The translations under genes and the position numbers were made by a program. Of a stretch of DNA of 9,086 nt, positions 1-5,992 are shown in pieces. The notes below the pieces were generated by a model, which was not told the DNA's origin, searched no databases, and saw nothing but the letters and a program-made list of their open reading frames with translations. This DNA comes from Dehalococcoidales bacterium (GTDB lineage Bacteria > Chloroflexota > Dehalococcoidia > Dehalococcoidales > RBG-16-60-22): positions 1 through 9,086 of the forward strand of contig JAUWGD010000069.1 in NCBI GenBank assembly GCA_030606585.1, read 5' to 3'. Within the stretch, counting starts at the first letter, position 1. Each line of letters starts with the position of its first letter.

Positions 1-275
1 TTCGCCGAGCATGTCGTCCGCACGCCTTTGGTGCAGATAACGTCCTTGATGGCTATCGGTACCCCGGTCAGCGGGCTGCCGTTACCGGCTGCGATAGTTT
101 CATCGGCTTTCTGCGCCTGCTCCAGGGCCAGTTCATCGGTGACCGTCACCAGCGCCTTAACTTTGGGTTCCACCTGTTTGACGCGCTCGAGATAGTCCTT
201 CGTCAACTCGACGGAGGATATCTTCTTCTCCCTCAATAACCTGCTTGCTTCGTGTATCGTTACCTGCACACTCAT
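1..275 (-). CDS. gatA: Glutamyl/aspartyl-tRNA amidotransferase subunit A, N-terminal part (cut by window edge)
   Basis: This is the glutaminase/amidase subunit of the cytoplasmic GatCAB complex. In that family it frees ammonia from glutamine so that GatB can convert mischarged Glu-tRNA(Gln), and often Asp-tRNA(Asn), to the correct product. Only the first 91 codons are present; the rest lies beyond base 1. The amidase-signature segment GVPIAIKDVICTKG is visible at about residues 71-84. Lys77 in IKD is the expected base of the Ser-cisSer-Lys triad; both serines would lie outside the window. The ATG at 275-273 overlaps the gatC stop by one base (TAATG), which points to translational coupling. 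No strong separate Shine-Dalgarno sequence precedes it. Identity is secure from the motif and the gatC linkage. Confidence 0.95.
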   Translation of the reverse strand, partial: MSVQVTIHEASRLLREKKISSVELTKDYLERVKQVEPKVKALVTVTDELALEQAQKADETIAAGNGSPLTGVPIAIKDVICTKGVRTTCSA

Positions 276-562
276 TATTCAAGCACCGCCCTTACCTTAA
301 AGCAGTCGCTCTCCCGCCGCGGAGCGTTGGCCAGAATATCCTCCGGCGGTAGAGAAGGCTTTACCTCGTCTCCCCGCATGACGCTCTGGAGGGCTACGGA
401 CTGCGCCGTGGGAGGTACGTCGGTGGTATCCACCTGCTGCAACACCTCGAAATTCTCCAGAAGATTGGATAGCTGCTCGCTGAACCGGGTAATTTCCTCC
501 TCGGTAAGGGCGACCCTGGCCAGGCGGGCGATATGCAGTACTTCTTCTCTACTTAGCTTCAT
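275..562 (-). CDS. gatC: Glutamyl/aspartyl-tRNA amidotransferase subunit C
   Basis: This 95-residue protein has the usual GatC length. The family is a small subunit that wraps around GatA and holds the GatA-GatB interface together; it has no catalysis of its own. Typical features are the N-terminal LSREEVLHIARLARVALTEEE helix region, then the SNLLENFEVLQQVDTTDVPP segment and a C-terminal RESDCFKVRAVLE strand. I chose the ATG at 562-560 because GGGAG ends 6 nt upstream of it. An in-frame TTG two codons earlier directly abuts that GGGAG and cannot use it. The stop overlaps the gatA start. It is first in a leftward gatCA operon; gatB is not in view. Confidence 0.93.
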   Translation of the reverse strand: MKLSREEVLHIARLARVALTEEEITRFSEQLSNLLENFEVLQQVDTTDVPPTAQSVALQSVMRGDEVKPSLPPEDILANAPRRESDCFKVRAVLE

Positions 563-607
563 AATCAACTCCCGCTAACTATTTCTACGAATGTGTTTTA
601 TGCGCCA

Positions 608-637
608 ATTATATCATTCGCTTTCAGCCTCAGGCAA
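608..637 (-). promoter_or_regulatory. Promoter for gatCA
   Basis: Reading leftward, TTGCCT (637-632, four of six -35 matches) is followed after 18 bp by TATAAT (613-608, a perfect -10). A TGA just before the -10 makes it an extended -10 element. Transcription would start near 601, giving a leader of about 40 nt before the gatC ATG. No operator is obvious. Confidence 0.55.
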
Positions 638-679
638 CTGCATCTGAACATAAAGTCGCATTCTTACCATAAAACGCGA

Positions 680-685
680 TATAAT
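680..685 (+). promoter_or_regulatory. Possible -10 element for the NYN/radical SAM operon
   Basis: TATAAT at 680-685 lies 65 bases upstream of the NYN start on the plus strand. No convincing -35 is seen 16-18 bp upstream; the best reading, TCGCAT, is poor. This may be a weak or activator-dependent promoter, or chance in an AT-rich gap between divergent genes. Confidence 0.3.
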
Positions 686-701
686 ATAGTAAACTGAAAC
701 A

Positions 702-730
702 TGTTATCTATGTGTTATCGCGCTATTATC
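702..730 (+). repeat. Three 11-bp-phased TGTTATC direct repeats before the NYN gene
   Basis: TGTTATC occurs at 702-708 and 713-719, and TATTATC at 724-730. The starts are exactly 11 bp apart. Heptamers separated by 4 bp are the layout of sites bound by tandem OmpR/PhoB-type regulators. The repeats fall between the putative -10 and the Shine-Dalgarno sequence, so a bound protein would more likely repress. That a protein binds here is inference. Confidence 0.4.
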
Positions 731-749
731 GTGATGAAGGAGGCAAGAT

Positions 750-1283
750 ATGGGAGAAAGGGTGATGATATTCATCGACGGGAGCAATCTTTACCATTCG
801 CTTAAAAATTATTTTAAAAGAACGGACCTGGATATCGGCAAATTCTGCCGCAAGATTTTACAAAAACGCCAGCTGATTAGAATTTATTATTATAACGCTA
901 GAGTGGGACAGAAACAGGAACCCGAGCTTTATAAACAGCAGCAGGCTTTCTTTGACGGCGTCAATTCCATACCTTATACCGAGCTGCGACTGGGACGCCT
1001 GGTCTACACCAATCAATGGCCGACCGTGCCGCCCTACGAAAAGGGCACCGACGTGCAGCTGGCCACCGACATGATAACCCACAGCTATAAGGGCAATTAT
1101 GATGTCGGCATTCTCGTCGCCGGAGATAACGACTTCGCCGGCGCCGTCCAGGCCGTCAAAGACAACGGGAAGCACGTCGAGGTCGCCTTATTCGGCAAGC
1201 AGGGTACTTCCCAGCAGTTAAGGATGGTCGCCGACCGGATAATATCCCTTAATTCCCGTCTGCTCAAAGACTGCTGGAAATAG
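750..1283 (+). CDS. NYN domain protein, LabA/DUF88 family (PIN-like putative ribonuclease)
   Basis: This 177-residue protein is essentially one NYN (PIN-like) domain, a fold whose acidic residues bind a metal ion for RNA cleavage. The expected signatures are present: FIDGSNLY at residues 8-15 with Asp10, KGTDVQLATDM at 98-108 with Asp101 and Asp107, and VAGDNDF with Asp126 and Asp128. It ends in a GKHVEVALFG strand typical of the family. No signal peptide or membrane segment is seen, so it should be cytoplasmic. The start is decided by AAGGAGG at 737-743, six bases before the ATG. The radical SAM gene begins 24 bp after its stop, so the two are probably co-transcribed. Family assignment is firm; the RNA target is unknown. 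Confidence 0.88.
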   Translation: MGERVMIFIDGSNLYHSLKNYFKRTDLDIGKFCRKILQKRQLIRIYYYNARVGQKQEPELYKQQQAFFDGVNSIPYTELRLGRLVYTNQWPTVPPYEKGTDVQLATDMITHSYKGNYDVGILVAGDNDFAGAVQAVKDNGKHVEVALFGKQGTSQQLRMVADRIISLNSRLLKDCWK

Positions 1284-1307
1284 CTCGCGGCTTCCGGAAA
1301 GTAGCTG

Positions 1308-2921
1308 ATGAGGGACAAAGCCAGGAAAATCCGGGAAACAAAGGGGCGCCCCAGCCCGCGGCTTTCCCGGGAAGAGGGCACCATTATCAAGGACTGGGGC
1401 GGGAGATTGCCGGTAGCCCTCATCTACCCGAACTCCTACTACCTGGGCATGTCCAACCTGGGAGTCCACTCCGTCTACAAACTCCTGAACGACAACCTGC
1501 GGGTCGTCTGCGAGAGGGTTTTCTACGAAAAAGAAGATAAGAAAGCCCCCGCAGCCTTAGAATCGGGGCGGCCGCTGGCTGATTTCGCCGTTATTGCTTT
1601 CTCGATTTCCTACGAACTGGACTACTTCAACGTCGTGAATATCCTCAAAGCCAGCGGCATTCCGCTGTATGCCGCCGACCGCGACGAAAGCCATCCCCTG
1701 GTTATCGCCGGTGGCCCCTGCGTCATCGCTAACCCCATGCCCCTCGCCCCATTTTTCGACTGCTTTTGCATCGGTGAGGCCGAGACTCTCCTGCCCGTTA
1801 TGATTCCCGCCCTGCTGGAAAGCATACTCCCGGGAGAGGAACCCCGGGATGAATTGCTGAAAACGCTGGCGACCATACCCGGCATTTACGTCCCCACCCA
1901 TTCCCCGGAAAATCCCGTTGCCCGCCAGTATGTTGACAATCTCGACGACTTTACCGCGAACTCGGTGATACTCACCACTGATACCGAACTCGGCGATTTA
2001 TATCTTATCGAGGCGGAGCGGGGCTGCCAGCACGGCTGCCGCTTCTGTCTGGTTAATACCGCCTTCTCTCCCATGCGCTTTCGCTCCGCGGAAAACATCC
2101 TTAAGCAGGCCAAGGGAGGACTGAACCAGCGCCGGCGCATAGGGCTGGTGGGCCCCGCCGTCACCGACCACCCCCATATCAACGAGCTTCTGGCCGGACT
2201 GAACCAGCTGCGCGCCGAGCTATCCATAAGCTCACTGAGGATAGGCTCCATCTCCGCCGATATCCTCGATGCCCTCACGAAAGGCAAGACGCACTCCATC
2301 GCTATCGCCCCTGAGGCCGGTTCGCAGCGACTCCGCGACATGATAAATAAAGGCATCTCGGAGAGTGAAATCCTGGAAGCGGCCGACAGGATAGCCGGCC
2401 AGCGTTTTACCCAGCTCAAGCTCTATTATATCATCGGTTTGCCTACCGAGACCGATGAAGACGCCGAAGATATCGTTAAACTGACCCTGGCGATTAAAGA
2501 CAGGCTCGACCGCAAGCAGAGCAGCGCCCGCATTACCCTCAACGTCGCCCCCTTCGTTCCCAAGGCGGGTACGCCTTTCCAGTGGCTGCCCATGGCCACC
2601 CAGGACTCGTTGAACGAGCGCCTGGGGATATTGAGGACTACCCTGCCCTTAAAGGGTATCAAGCTCAACGAGGAAAGCCCCGCCTGGAGCCATATTCAGG
2701 GAGTTTTAGCCCGCGGTGATGAAAAAGTGGCCGAAGTCCTGGCGAACATGGAAGAGGTTACCCTGGCCGGATGGCGTAAAGCCGTTGAAGCAAGCAATCT
2801 TGATATTGACTATTATGTCAACCAGAAATGGGATATAGAAAAAAAGCTGCCCTGGTCTGTGATTGATACCGGAATGAAGTCCGAAAGACTGTGTGATGAG
2901 TTGGGGAAAGCACTGGCGTAG
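1308..2921 (+). CDS. B12-binding-domain radical SAM protein (TIGR03960-like)
   Basis: This 537-residue enzyme has two modules. Residues about 35-170 form a Rossmann-like B12-binding-type domain, including VIAFSISYELDYFNVVNIL and GGPCVIANPMPLAPFFDCFCIGEAE split across 135-160. The radical SAM barrel follows, with the cluster motif C240-x3-C244-x2-C247 (GCQHGCRFC), then APEAGSQRLRDMINKG and LYYIIGLPTETDEDAEDI. The three cysteines would ligate a 4Fe-4S cluster that cleaves S-adenosylmethionine. I recall the layout as closest to the uncharacterised family often linked to a DUF2344 partner, but no DUF2344 segment is fused here. The substrate is unknown. The ATG at 1308 has only a weak GGAAAG upstream, which fits coupling to the NYN gene. 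The stop lies 5 bp from the yqeY stop, with no room for a terminator. Confidence 0.88.
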   Translation: MRDKARKIRETKGRPSPRLSREEGTIIKDWGGRLPVALIYPNSYYLGMSNLGVHSVYKLLNDNLRVVCERVFYEKEDKKAPAALESGRPLADFAVIAFSISYELDYFNVVNILKASGIPLYAADRDESHPLVIAGGPCVIANPMPLAPFFDCFCIGEAETLLPVMIPALLESILPGEEPRDELLKTLATIPGIYVPTHSPENPVARQYVDNLDDFTANSVILTTDTELGDLYLIEAERGCQHGCRFCLVNTAFSPMRFRSAENILKQAKGGLNQRRRIGLVGPAVTDHPHINELLAGLNQLRAELSISSLRIGSISADILDALTKGKTHSIAIAPEAGSQRLRDMINKGISESEILEAADRIAGQRFTQLKLYYIIGLPTETDEDAEDIVKLTLAIKDRLDRKQSSARITLNVAPFVPKAGTPFQWLPMATQDSLNERLGILRTTLPLKGIKLNEESPAWSHIQGVLARGDEKVAEVLANMEEVTLAGWRKAVEASNLDIDYYVNQKWDIEKKLPWSVIDTGMKSERLCDELGKALA

Positions 2922-2926
2922 CCCTG

Positions 2927-3382
2927 CTAGCCCAGTAACTCCGTCACCACTTCGTTGATTTCCTTGCCGTCCGCTTTGCCCTTGAGATTGGGCATCAGTT
3001 CCTTCATCACTTTACCCTTGTCGCCAGGGCCCTGCGCCCCCACCGCCGCAATGACTTCTTTGGCCGCCGCCGTTATATCCTCGCGGGTCATCTGCTCGGG
3101 CAAATAGCTCTGGAGGATGGCCATCTCCGCTTCCTCTTTGTCCACCAGGTCCTGCCTGCCCCCCTGCTTGAAAGCGTCGATGCTCTCCTGGTGCCTCTTT
3201 ACTTCTTTAGCGATGATGCCCAGAATATCGGCGTTGTCCAGGTCGGACTGCCTGGCTTTTTCGGCGTTGTTAACCGACGCTATCAGCATGCGGAGAGTGT
3301 CCTTCTTGACCGTATCCCCGCTCTTCATCGCCCCTTTGATATCGTCGGTTATGCTGCGTTTGAGGTCTGCTTCCTGCTCCAT
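2927..3382 (-). CDS. yqeY: GatB/YqeY domain protein
   Basis: This 151-residue protein matches the usual YqeY length and pattern: LKRSITDDIKGAMKSGD near the start, KDTLRMLIASVNNAEKA, then EVKRHQESIDAFKQGGRQDLVDKEEAEMAIL in the middle, and a C-terminal KVMKELMPNLKGKADG motif. The family is related to the tRNA-binding tail domain of GatB, but its own role is not settled. It lies 58 bp downstream of rpsU on the same strand, a pairing conserved in many bacteria, and is probably on the same transcript. The ATG at 3382-3380 has a modest AGGT Shine-Dalgarno sequence. It converges with the radical SAM gene, with 5 bp between the two stop codons. Confidence 0.92.
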   Translation of the reverse strand: MEQEADLKRSITDDIKGAMKSGDTVKKDTLRMLIASVNNAEKARQSDLDNADILGIIAKEVKRHQESIDAFKQGGRQDLVDKEEAEMAILQSYLPEQMTREDITAAAKEVIAAVGAQGPGDKGKVMKELMPNLKGKADGKEINEVVTELLG

Positions 3383-3440
3383 AATGACCTGTTTACCTGT
3401 TTTTCCGTTCTATGTCGGGCTTATCTAAAGCGGGCGCGTA

Positions 3441-3638
3441 TTAGCGCCGGTACATTCTGGTGGTCTTGGCAGCTCCGCGTTTCTTGGCCGCCTTCTTGCG
3501 CTTGCGCTTGATGCTGGGTTTCTCGTAGTGTTCACGGCGCCGCAGTTCCGCTAAAATACCGTCCTGCTGCACCTTCCTGTTGAACCGCTTGAGCAAACTG
3601 TCAAAGCTCTCTTCATCTCCAGCTGTCACTTCAGCCAA
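3441..3638 (-). CDS. rpsU: Small-subunit ribosomal protein bS21 (non-ATG start)
   Basis: This 65-residue protein has the bS21 core, with SFDSLLKRFNRKVQQDGIL at residues 11-29, then ELRRREHYEKPS, and a strongly basic tail of Lys/Arg from about residue 44. bS21 binds the 30S platform near the 3' end of 16S rRNA and the mRNA entry to the anti-Shine-Dalgarno region. The start is unusual. Upstream the frame is closed by TGA at 3647-3645, so only TTG at 3638-3636 or GTG at 3629-3627 can begin it. GGAAGGG at 3657-3651 is about 12 nt before the TTG, which is long. ATGs better placed for that site are out of frame and start tiny ORFs. yqeY follows 58 bp downstream. Confidence 0.9.
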   Translation of the reverse strand: MAEVTAGDEESFDSLLKRFNRKVQQDGILAELRRREHYEKPSIKRKRKKAAKKRGAAKTTRMYRR

Positions 3639-3645
3639 GTAGCAT
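3631..3645 (-). CDS. Four-codon upstream ORF overlapping the rpsU start
   Basis: On the minus strand ATG-CTA-CTT-GGC-TGA begins at 3645, 5 nt after GGAAGGG, the best-placed initiation site in the leader. It overlaps the rpsU TTG and ends just before the in-frame GTG. A start-stop ATG-TGA lies at 3650-3645. It may feed ribosomes to rpsU by termination and re-initiation, or it may be accidental. No function is claimed. Confidence 0.3.
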   Translation of the reverse strand: MLLG

Positions 3646-3680
3646 CACATCCCTTCCGAATTTTGTATCCCAATATTATA

Positions 3681-3709
3681 GGGGTCGCCGGTCCTTCCGG
3701 CGCTACCCC
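3681..3709 (-). promoter_or_regulatory. Hairpin in the rpsU leader, possible ribosomal-protein regulatory element
   Basis: GGGGT-CGCCGG (3681-3691) pairs with CCGGCG-ACCCC (3697-3702 and 3705-3709), with two unpaired bases at 3703-3704 and a 5-base loop. In the transcribed (minus) strand the loop reads AAGGA. No U-run follows on either strand, so it is not a typical terminator. It lies inside the predicted 5' leader of rpsU. It shares the 7-mer CGGAAGG with the rpsU Shine-Dalgarno region, so a role in control by bS21 is possible, though that is inference. Confidence 0.5.
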
Positions 3710-3761
3710 CAAATCAATCAAGGCTTGTGTGTCTCACAAACTAAATGAAACGCACCATAAT

Positions 3762-3790
3762 ATTGTAATCGGCTTTGGGCGCCCTGTCAA
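3762..3790 (-). promoter_or_regulatory. Promoter for rpsU-yqeY
   Basis: Reading leftward, TTGACA (3790-3785, perfect -35) is followed after exactly 17 bp by TACAAT (3767-3762, five of six). It sits between the end of the FAD dehydrogenase gene and rpsU. Transcription would start near 3755, leaving a leader of about 115 nt that carries the hairpin at 3681-3709. Confidence 0.75.
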
Positions 3791-3818
3791 GATGGCTAAC
3801 CAGTATATTGATAAATGC

Positions 3819-5213
3819 TCAGCCCTGCTCTACTCTTCTCATTATCTCAACGGCGGCCACCAGCCCGGAAGCAGATGCCTGCACCAGCCCCCGGCTGACC
3901 CCGGTGCCGTCGCCCACGGCGAACATGTTGCGGATTTCCGTCTCCAGGCAGGAACTGAGTTGCGGACGGAAGGAATAAAACTTTACCTCTATCCCGTAGA
4001 GTAAAGTATCCGGAGATGCCACGCCCGGCATCATTTTATCCATGGCCATCAGCATCTCTATCAGGCCGGTGAGATGGCGAAAGGGAAGAGCGAAGCTTAA
4101 ATCGCCCGGCGCAGCGCTCTTCAACGTCGGCTTCACCTTACCCTTTTCTATACGCTCCGGAGTGGAACGCCTACCCTCCAGCAGGTCGCCGAATCGCTGT
4201 ACCAGCACCCCTCCGCCGAGGAGGTTAGCCAGTCTGGCCAGGTACTTGCCGTAGGCAATCGGCTCGTGAAAAGGCTTGGTGAAATCGGTACTCACCAGCA
4301 GCGCGAAATTGGTATTTTTACTCTTCCGGCTGGCATAGCTGTGCCCGTTTACCGTCACCACGGAGTCGGTGCCTCCGGTAGATTCCATGATAACCTCGCC
4401 GGCGGGACACATGCAGAAAGTCCGGATACGGTCGTTAAAGCTCTGCGATTTATACTCCAGCTTTATTTCATAGAGTATGTCGGTCAATTTTTTCATTACC
4501 TTTACCGGCACTTCTACTCTTACGCCGACATCTATGGGATTGTGCTGCACGGTCAAGTTAAGTCGCTCTGTCTCCCGCGATAGCCAGTCGGCCCCTTCCC
4601 TTCCCGGTGCCAGCACCAGGTACTTGCAGAGTAACTTCTCCCCTTCCCCGGTCTCCACCCCTTTTACGGCGCCCTCTTCCACCAGCACCTTTGTCGCCAT
4701 GGCATTCAGCTTGAACTCCAGGCGCGGCATAAGGTATTCCTGCATAGCTTTAAGCACGTTAAAACCACCCTCCGTCCCCATGTGTCGCACCGGTGTGGGT
4801 ATCAGGCGCAGCCCGGACTCCGCAGCCTTCCGGCTGACTTCTTCGATGGCTCCATCCCCGCCGTACACTTTCTTGGAGGCGCCGAACTTGAGATATAACT
4901 CGTCCACATACTTAATCAGGCCGGTCGTGTGTTCTTTGTCGAGATACTCGCCCAGATGGCCTCCCACCTCGGAAGATAGCACCAGCTTACCGTCGCTGAA
5001 AGCCCCCGCCCCACCCAGGCCGCAGACCAGGTTACACGGCTGGCACTCCACACAGGAACTGCCGGTGTCCCGTACCGGACAGCGGCGCTGGCTGATATCC
5101 TTTCCCTTCTCGATAAGAAGAACCTTCAGCCCCTCGGCCTGGGTAAGCTCCAGGGCCGTGAAGATACCGGCCGGTCCGCCCCCGATGATGATAACATCGT
5201 AATTTTTCACCAT
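3819..5213 (-). CDS. FAD-dependent dehydrogenase, COG2509-like
   Basis: This 464-residue flavoprotein has no sign of secretion or membrane insertion. The N-terminal dinucleotide fold shows VIIIGGGPAG (Gly11, Gly13, Gly16) and an acidic residue, Glu35, at the end of strand two (VLLIEKG). The C-terminal NMFAVGDGTGVSRGLVQASASG closes the FAD site. Between them GLGGAGAFSDGKL (65-77) is characteristic of the uncharacterised COG2509 family. A cysteine cluster precedes it: Cys45, then C54-x2-C57-x2-C60-x3-C64, the spacing of a ferredoxin-type 4Fe-4S site. Whether a cluster binds is unknown. The ATG at 5213 has only a distant G-rich sequence upstream. It appears to be a single-gene transcript from the promoter at 5350-5322. 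The reaction is unknown. Confidence 0.85.
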   Translation of the reverse strand: MVKNYDVIIIGGGPAGIFTALELTQAEGLKVLLIEKGKDISQRRCPVRDTGSSCVECQPCNLVCGLGGAGAFSDGKLVLSSEVGGHLGEYLDKEHTTGLIKYVDELYLKFGASKKVYGGDGAIEEVSRKAAESGLRLIPTPVRHMGTEGGFNVLKAMQEYLMPRLEFKLNAMATKVLVEEGAVKGVETGEGEKLLCKYLVLAPGREGADWLSRETERLNLTVQHNPIDVGVRVEVPVKVMKKLTDILYEIKLEYKSQSFNDRIRTFCMCPAGEVIMESTGGTDSVVTVNGHSYASRKSKNTNFALLVSTDFTKPFHEPIAYGKYLARLANLLGGGVLVQRFGDLLEGRRSTPERIEKGKVKPTLKSAAPGDLSFALPFRHLTGLIEMLMAMDKMMPGVASPDTLLYGIEVKFYSFRPQLSSCLETEIRNMFAVGDGTGVSRGLVQASASGLVAAVEIMRRVEQG

Positions 5214-5321
5214 TATTTTCGACTTATCCCCCCAAACACAGTAAAAAGCCGGGGCGCACCATCCGGGTCAAAACGCCTCTCAGCTTTAAACCGATTTTAC
5301 AGTACCCTTATGAACATAATA

Positions 5322-5350
5322 ATTATATCGTCAGTGCATCAGCCCGTCAA
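5322..5350 (-). promoter_or_regulatory. Promoter for the FAD dehydrogenase
   Basis: Reading leftward, TTGACG (5350-5345, five of six) is followed after 17 bp by TATAAT (5327-5322, perfect). The expected start is near 5315, giving a leader of about 100 nt. That leader has short CCGG arms (about 5239-5256) followed on the minus strand by CTTTTTA, a weak hint of attenuation only. Confidence 0.7.
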
Positions 5351-5417
5351 GAAAACATTACGGCAATACCAAAAGCCAAAATATGGACAGGCTACCCAAA
5401 ACAAGTGTTTATAAGGG

Positions 5418-5446
5418 TTGACATTTGCCATTTGGCAAATTATAAT
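5418..5446 (+). promoter_or_regulatory. Perfect-consensus promoter for the XRE regulator
   Basis: TTGACA (5418-5423), a 17-bp spacer and TATAAT (5441-5446) match both sigma-70 hexamers and the spacing exactly. The -10 ends 6 bp before the ATG at 5453, so the predicted transcription start falls on or next to the start codon and the mRNA should be leaderless. The spacer is an operator-like palindrome, listed separately. Confidence 0.85.
5423..5440. promoter_or_regulatory. 8-2-8 palindrome, likely autoregulatory operator
   Basis: ATTTGCCA (5423-5430), TT, then TGGCAAAT (5433-5440) form a perfect inverted repeat. It fills the space between the -35 and -10 of the XRE promoter. A dimer bound there would block RNA polymerase. 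The XRE protein made from this promoter is the natural candidate to bind it; this is inference from placement. Confidence 0.65.
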
Positions 5447-5452
5447 ATAAGT

Positions 5453-5839
5453 ATGGACTACGCGAATAATGACTTAGGCAAAATACTCAAACAGCAGAGA
5501 ATAACGGTACCGTTAACTCTGCAGGAACTCGCTGCGGAATCGAGTGTCTCTTCATCTCACCTGGGACGTATCGAAAGGGGCGAGCGCTTTCCATCGGCGC
5601 GAATTTTGCGCAAAATCGCCAAGCCCCTGGGTTTTGATGAAGATGAGCTGTTCACACTGGCTGGCTTTCTCTCTCCCCAGACCCCCGGTGTAGCCGAGGA
5701 AAGCGGGACACGTTACAACAGTCGGCAGATAGACCCTTATGTCGCCAGAATGCTGGCGGAAGAACCCCCCGAGGTACAACGCTCCGTCATCGGCATACTC
5801 AGTCTCCTGAAGAGCATCGCCAAGGGAATGTCTAAATAG
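5453..5839 (+). CDS. XRE-family helix-turn-helix transcriptional regulator
   Basis: This 128-residue DNA-binding protein has its HTH_3 domain at about residues 8-65. Helix 2 is LQELAAES (23-30) and the recognition helix is SSSHLGRIERG (33-43), followed by ERFPSARILRKIAKPLGFDEDELFTLAGFL. The C-terminal half ends in DPYVARML and EVQRSVIGILSLLKSIAKG, probably a dimer or effector helix; I recall similar tails in Dehalococcoidia. I start it at ATG 5453, not further upstream, because the perfect promoter at 5418-5446 would otherwise lie inside the coding region. No Shine-Dalgarno sequence is present. It is likely a repressor of its own gene through the spacer palindrome. It could also act on the divergent FAD gene, but no second copy of the palindrome was seen there. 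Confidence 0.88.
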   Translation: MDYANNDLGKILKQQRITVPLTLQELAAESSVSSSHLGRIERGERFPSARILRKIAKPLGFDEDELFTLAGFLSPQTPGVAEESGTRYNSRQIDPYVARMLAEEPPEVQRSVIGILSLLKSIAKGMSK

Positions 5840-5887
5840 GCTCCCGCCGAACCCGGCTGCAGTATCGTCCTCTGGAAAGGGAAAACC

Positions 5888-5904
5888 CCGTCACTCCCTG
5901 ACGG
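5888..5904. terminator. Small hairpin after the XRE gene
   Basis: CCGTCA (5888-5893), loop CTCCC, then TGACGG (5899-5904) make a perfect 6-bp stem 48 bp after the XRE stop. No T-run follows on either strand, so intrinsic termination is doubtful. It may be a weak or factor-dependent end of the XRE transcript. Confidence 0.25.
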
Positions 5905-5914
5905 CGGTCGGCAC

Positions 5915-5943
5915 TTGATACGCAACCCAAAAAGTGATACATT
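5915..5943 (+). promoter_or_regulatory. Promoter for the histidine kinase/response regulator operon
   Basis: TTGATA (5915-5920, five of six) lies 17 bp before TACATT (5938-5943, four of six), which is strengthened by an upstream TGA (extended -10). Transcription would start near 5950, about 43 nt before the kinase ATG. TTAACA at 5947-5952, with a weaker GATACA 11 bp upstream, hints at a PhoP-type site, but this is thin. Confidence 0.45.
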
Positions 5944-5992
5944 TAATTAACATTCAACACCTCCCGGTAAAGGCGTAGGAAGAATAGCCCCT

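Noticed and set aside
1886..2419. Open frame of 177 codons on the minus strand inside the radical SAM gene
   Set aside because: Ser/Arg-rich shadow of codon-biased coding sequence; the plus strand carries the radical SAM cluster motif in this very region.
3433..3448. GGCGC/GCGCC inverted repeat across the rpsU stop codon as a terminator
   Set aside because: The stem is only 5 bp with a 6-base loop and is followed by CCGCTTTAGAT rather than a T-run. rpsU and yqeY more likely share one transcript; at most it attenuates.
3675..3680. TATAAT on the minus strand close to rpsU as its promoter
   Set aside because: The -35 position would fall inside the hairpin arm (GCGCCG) and there is no extended -10. 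The TTGACA-17-TACAAT pair further upstream is much better.
4477..5202. Open frame of 241 codons on the plus strand, antisense to the FAD dehydrogenase
   Set aside because: The Ser/Pro/Arg-rich composition is typical of a reverse-strand shadow, it has no ribosome site, and the opposite strand encodes a clear flavoprotein across the same span.
5405..5452. N-terminal extension of the XRE protein (17 more codons from an upstream alternative start)
   Set aside because: This would place a perfect consensus promoter and operator inside the coding region. The HTH domain begins normally after ATG 5453.
5939..5960. Two ACATT units 11 bp apart near the kinase promoter as another response-regulator site
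   Set aside because: Only a 5-base identity over two units in AT-rich DNA; expected often by chance.
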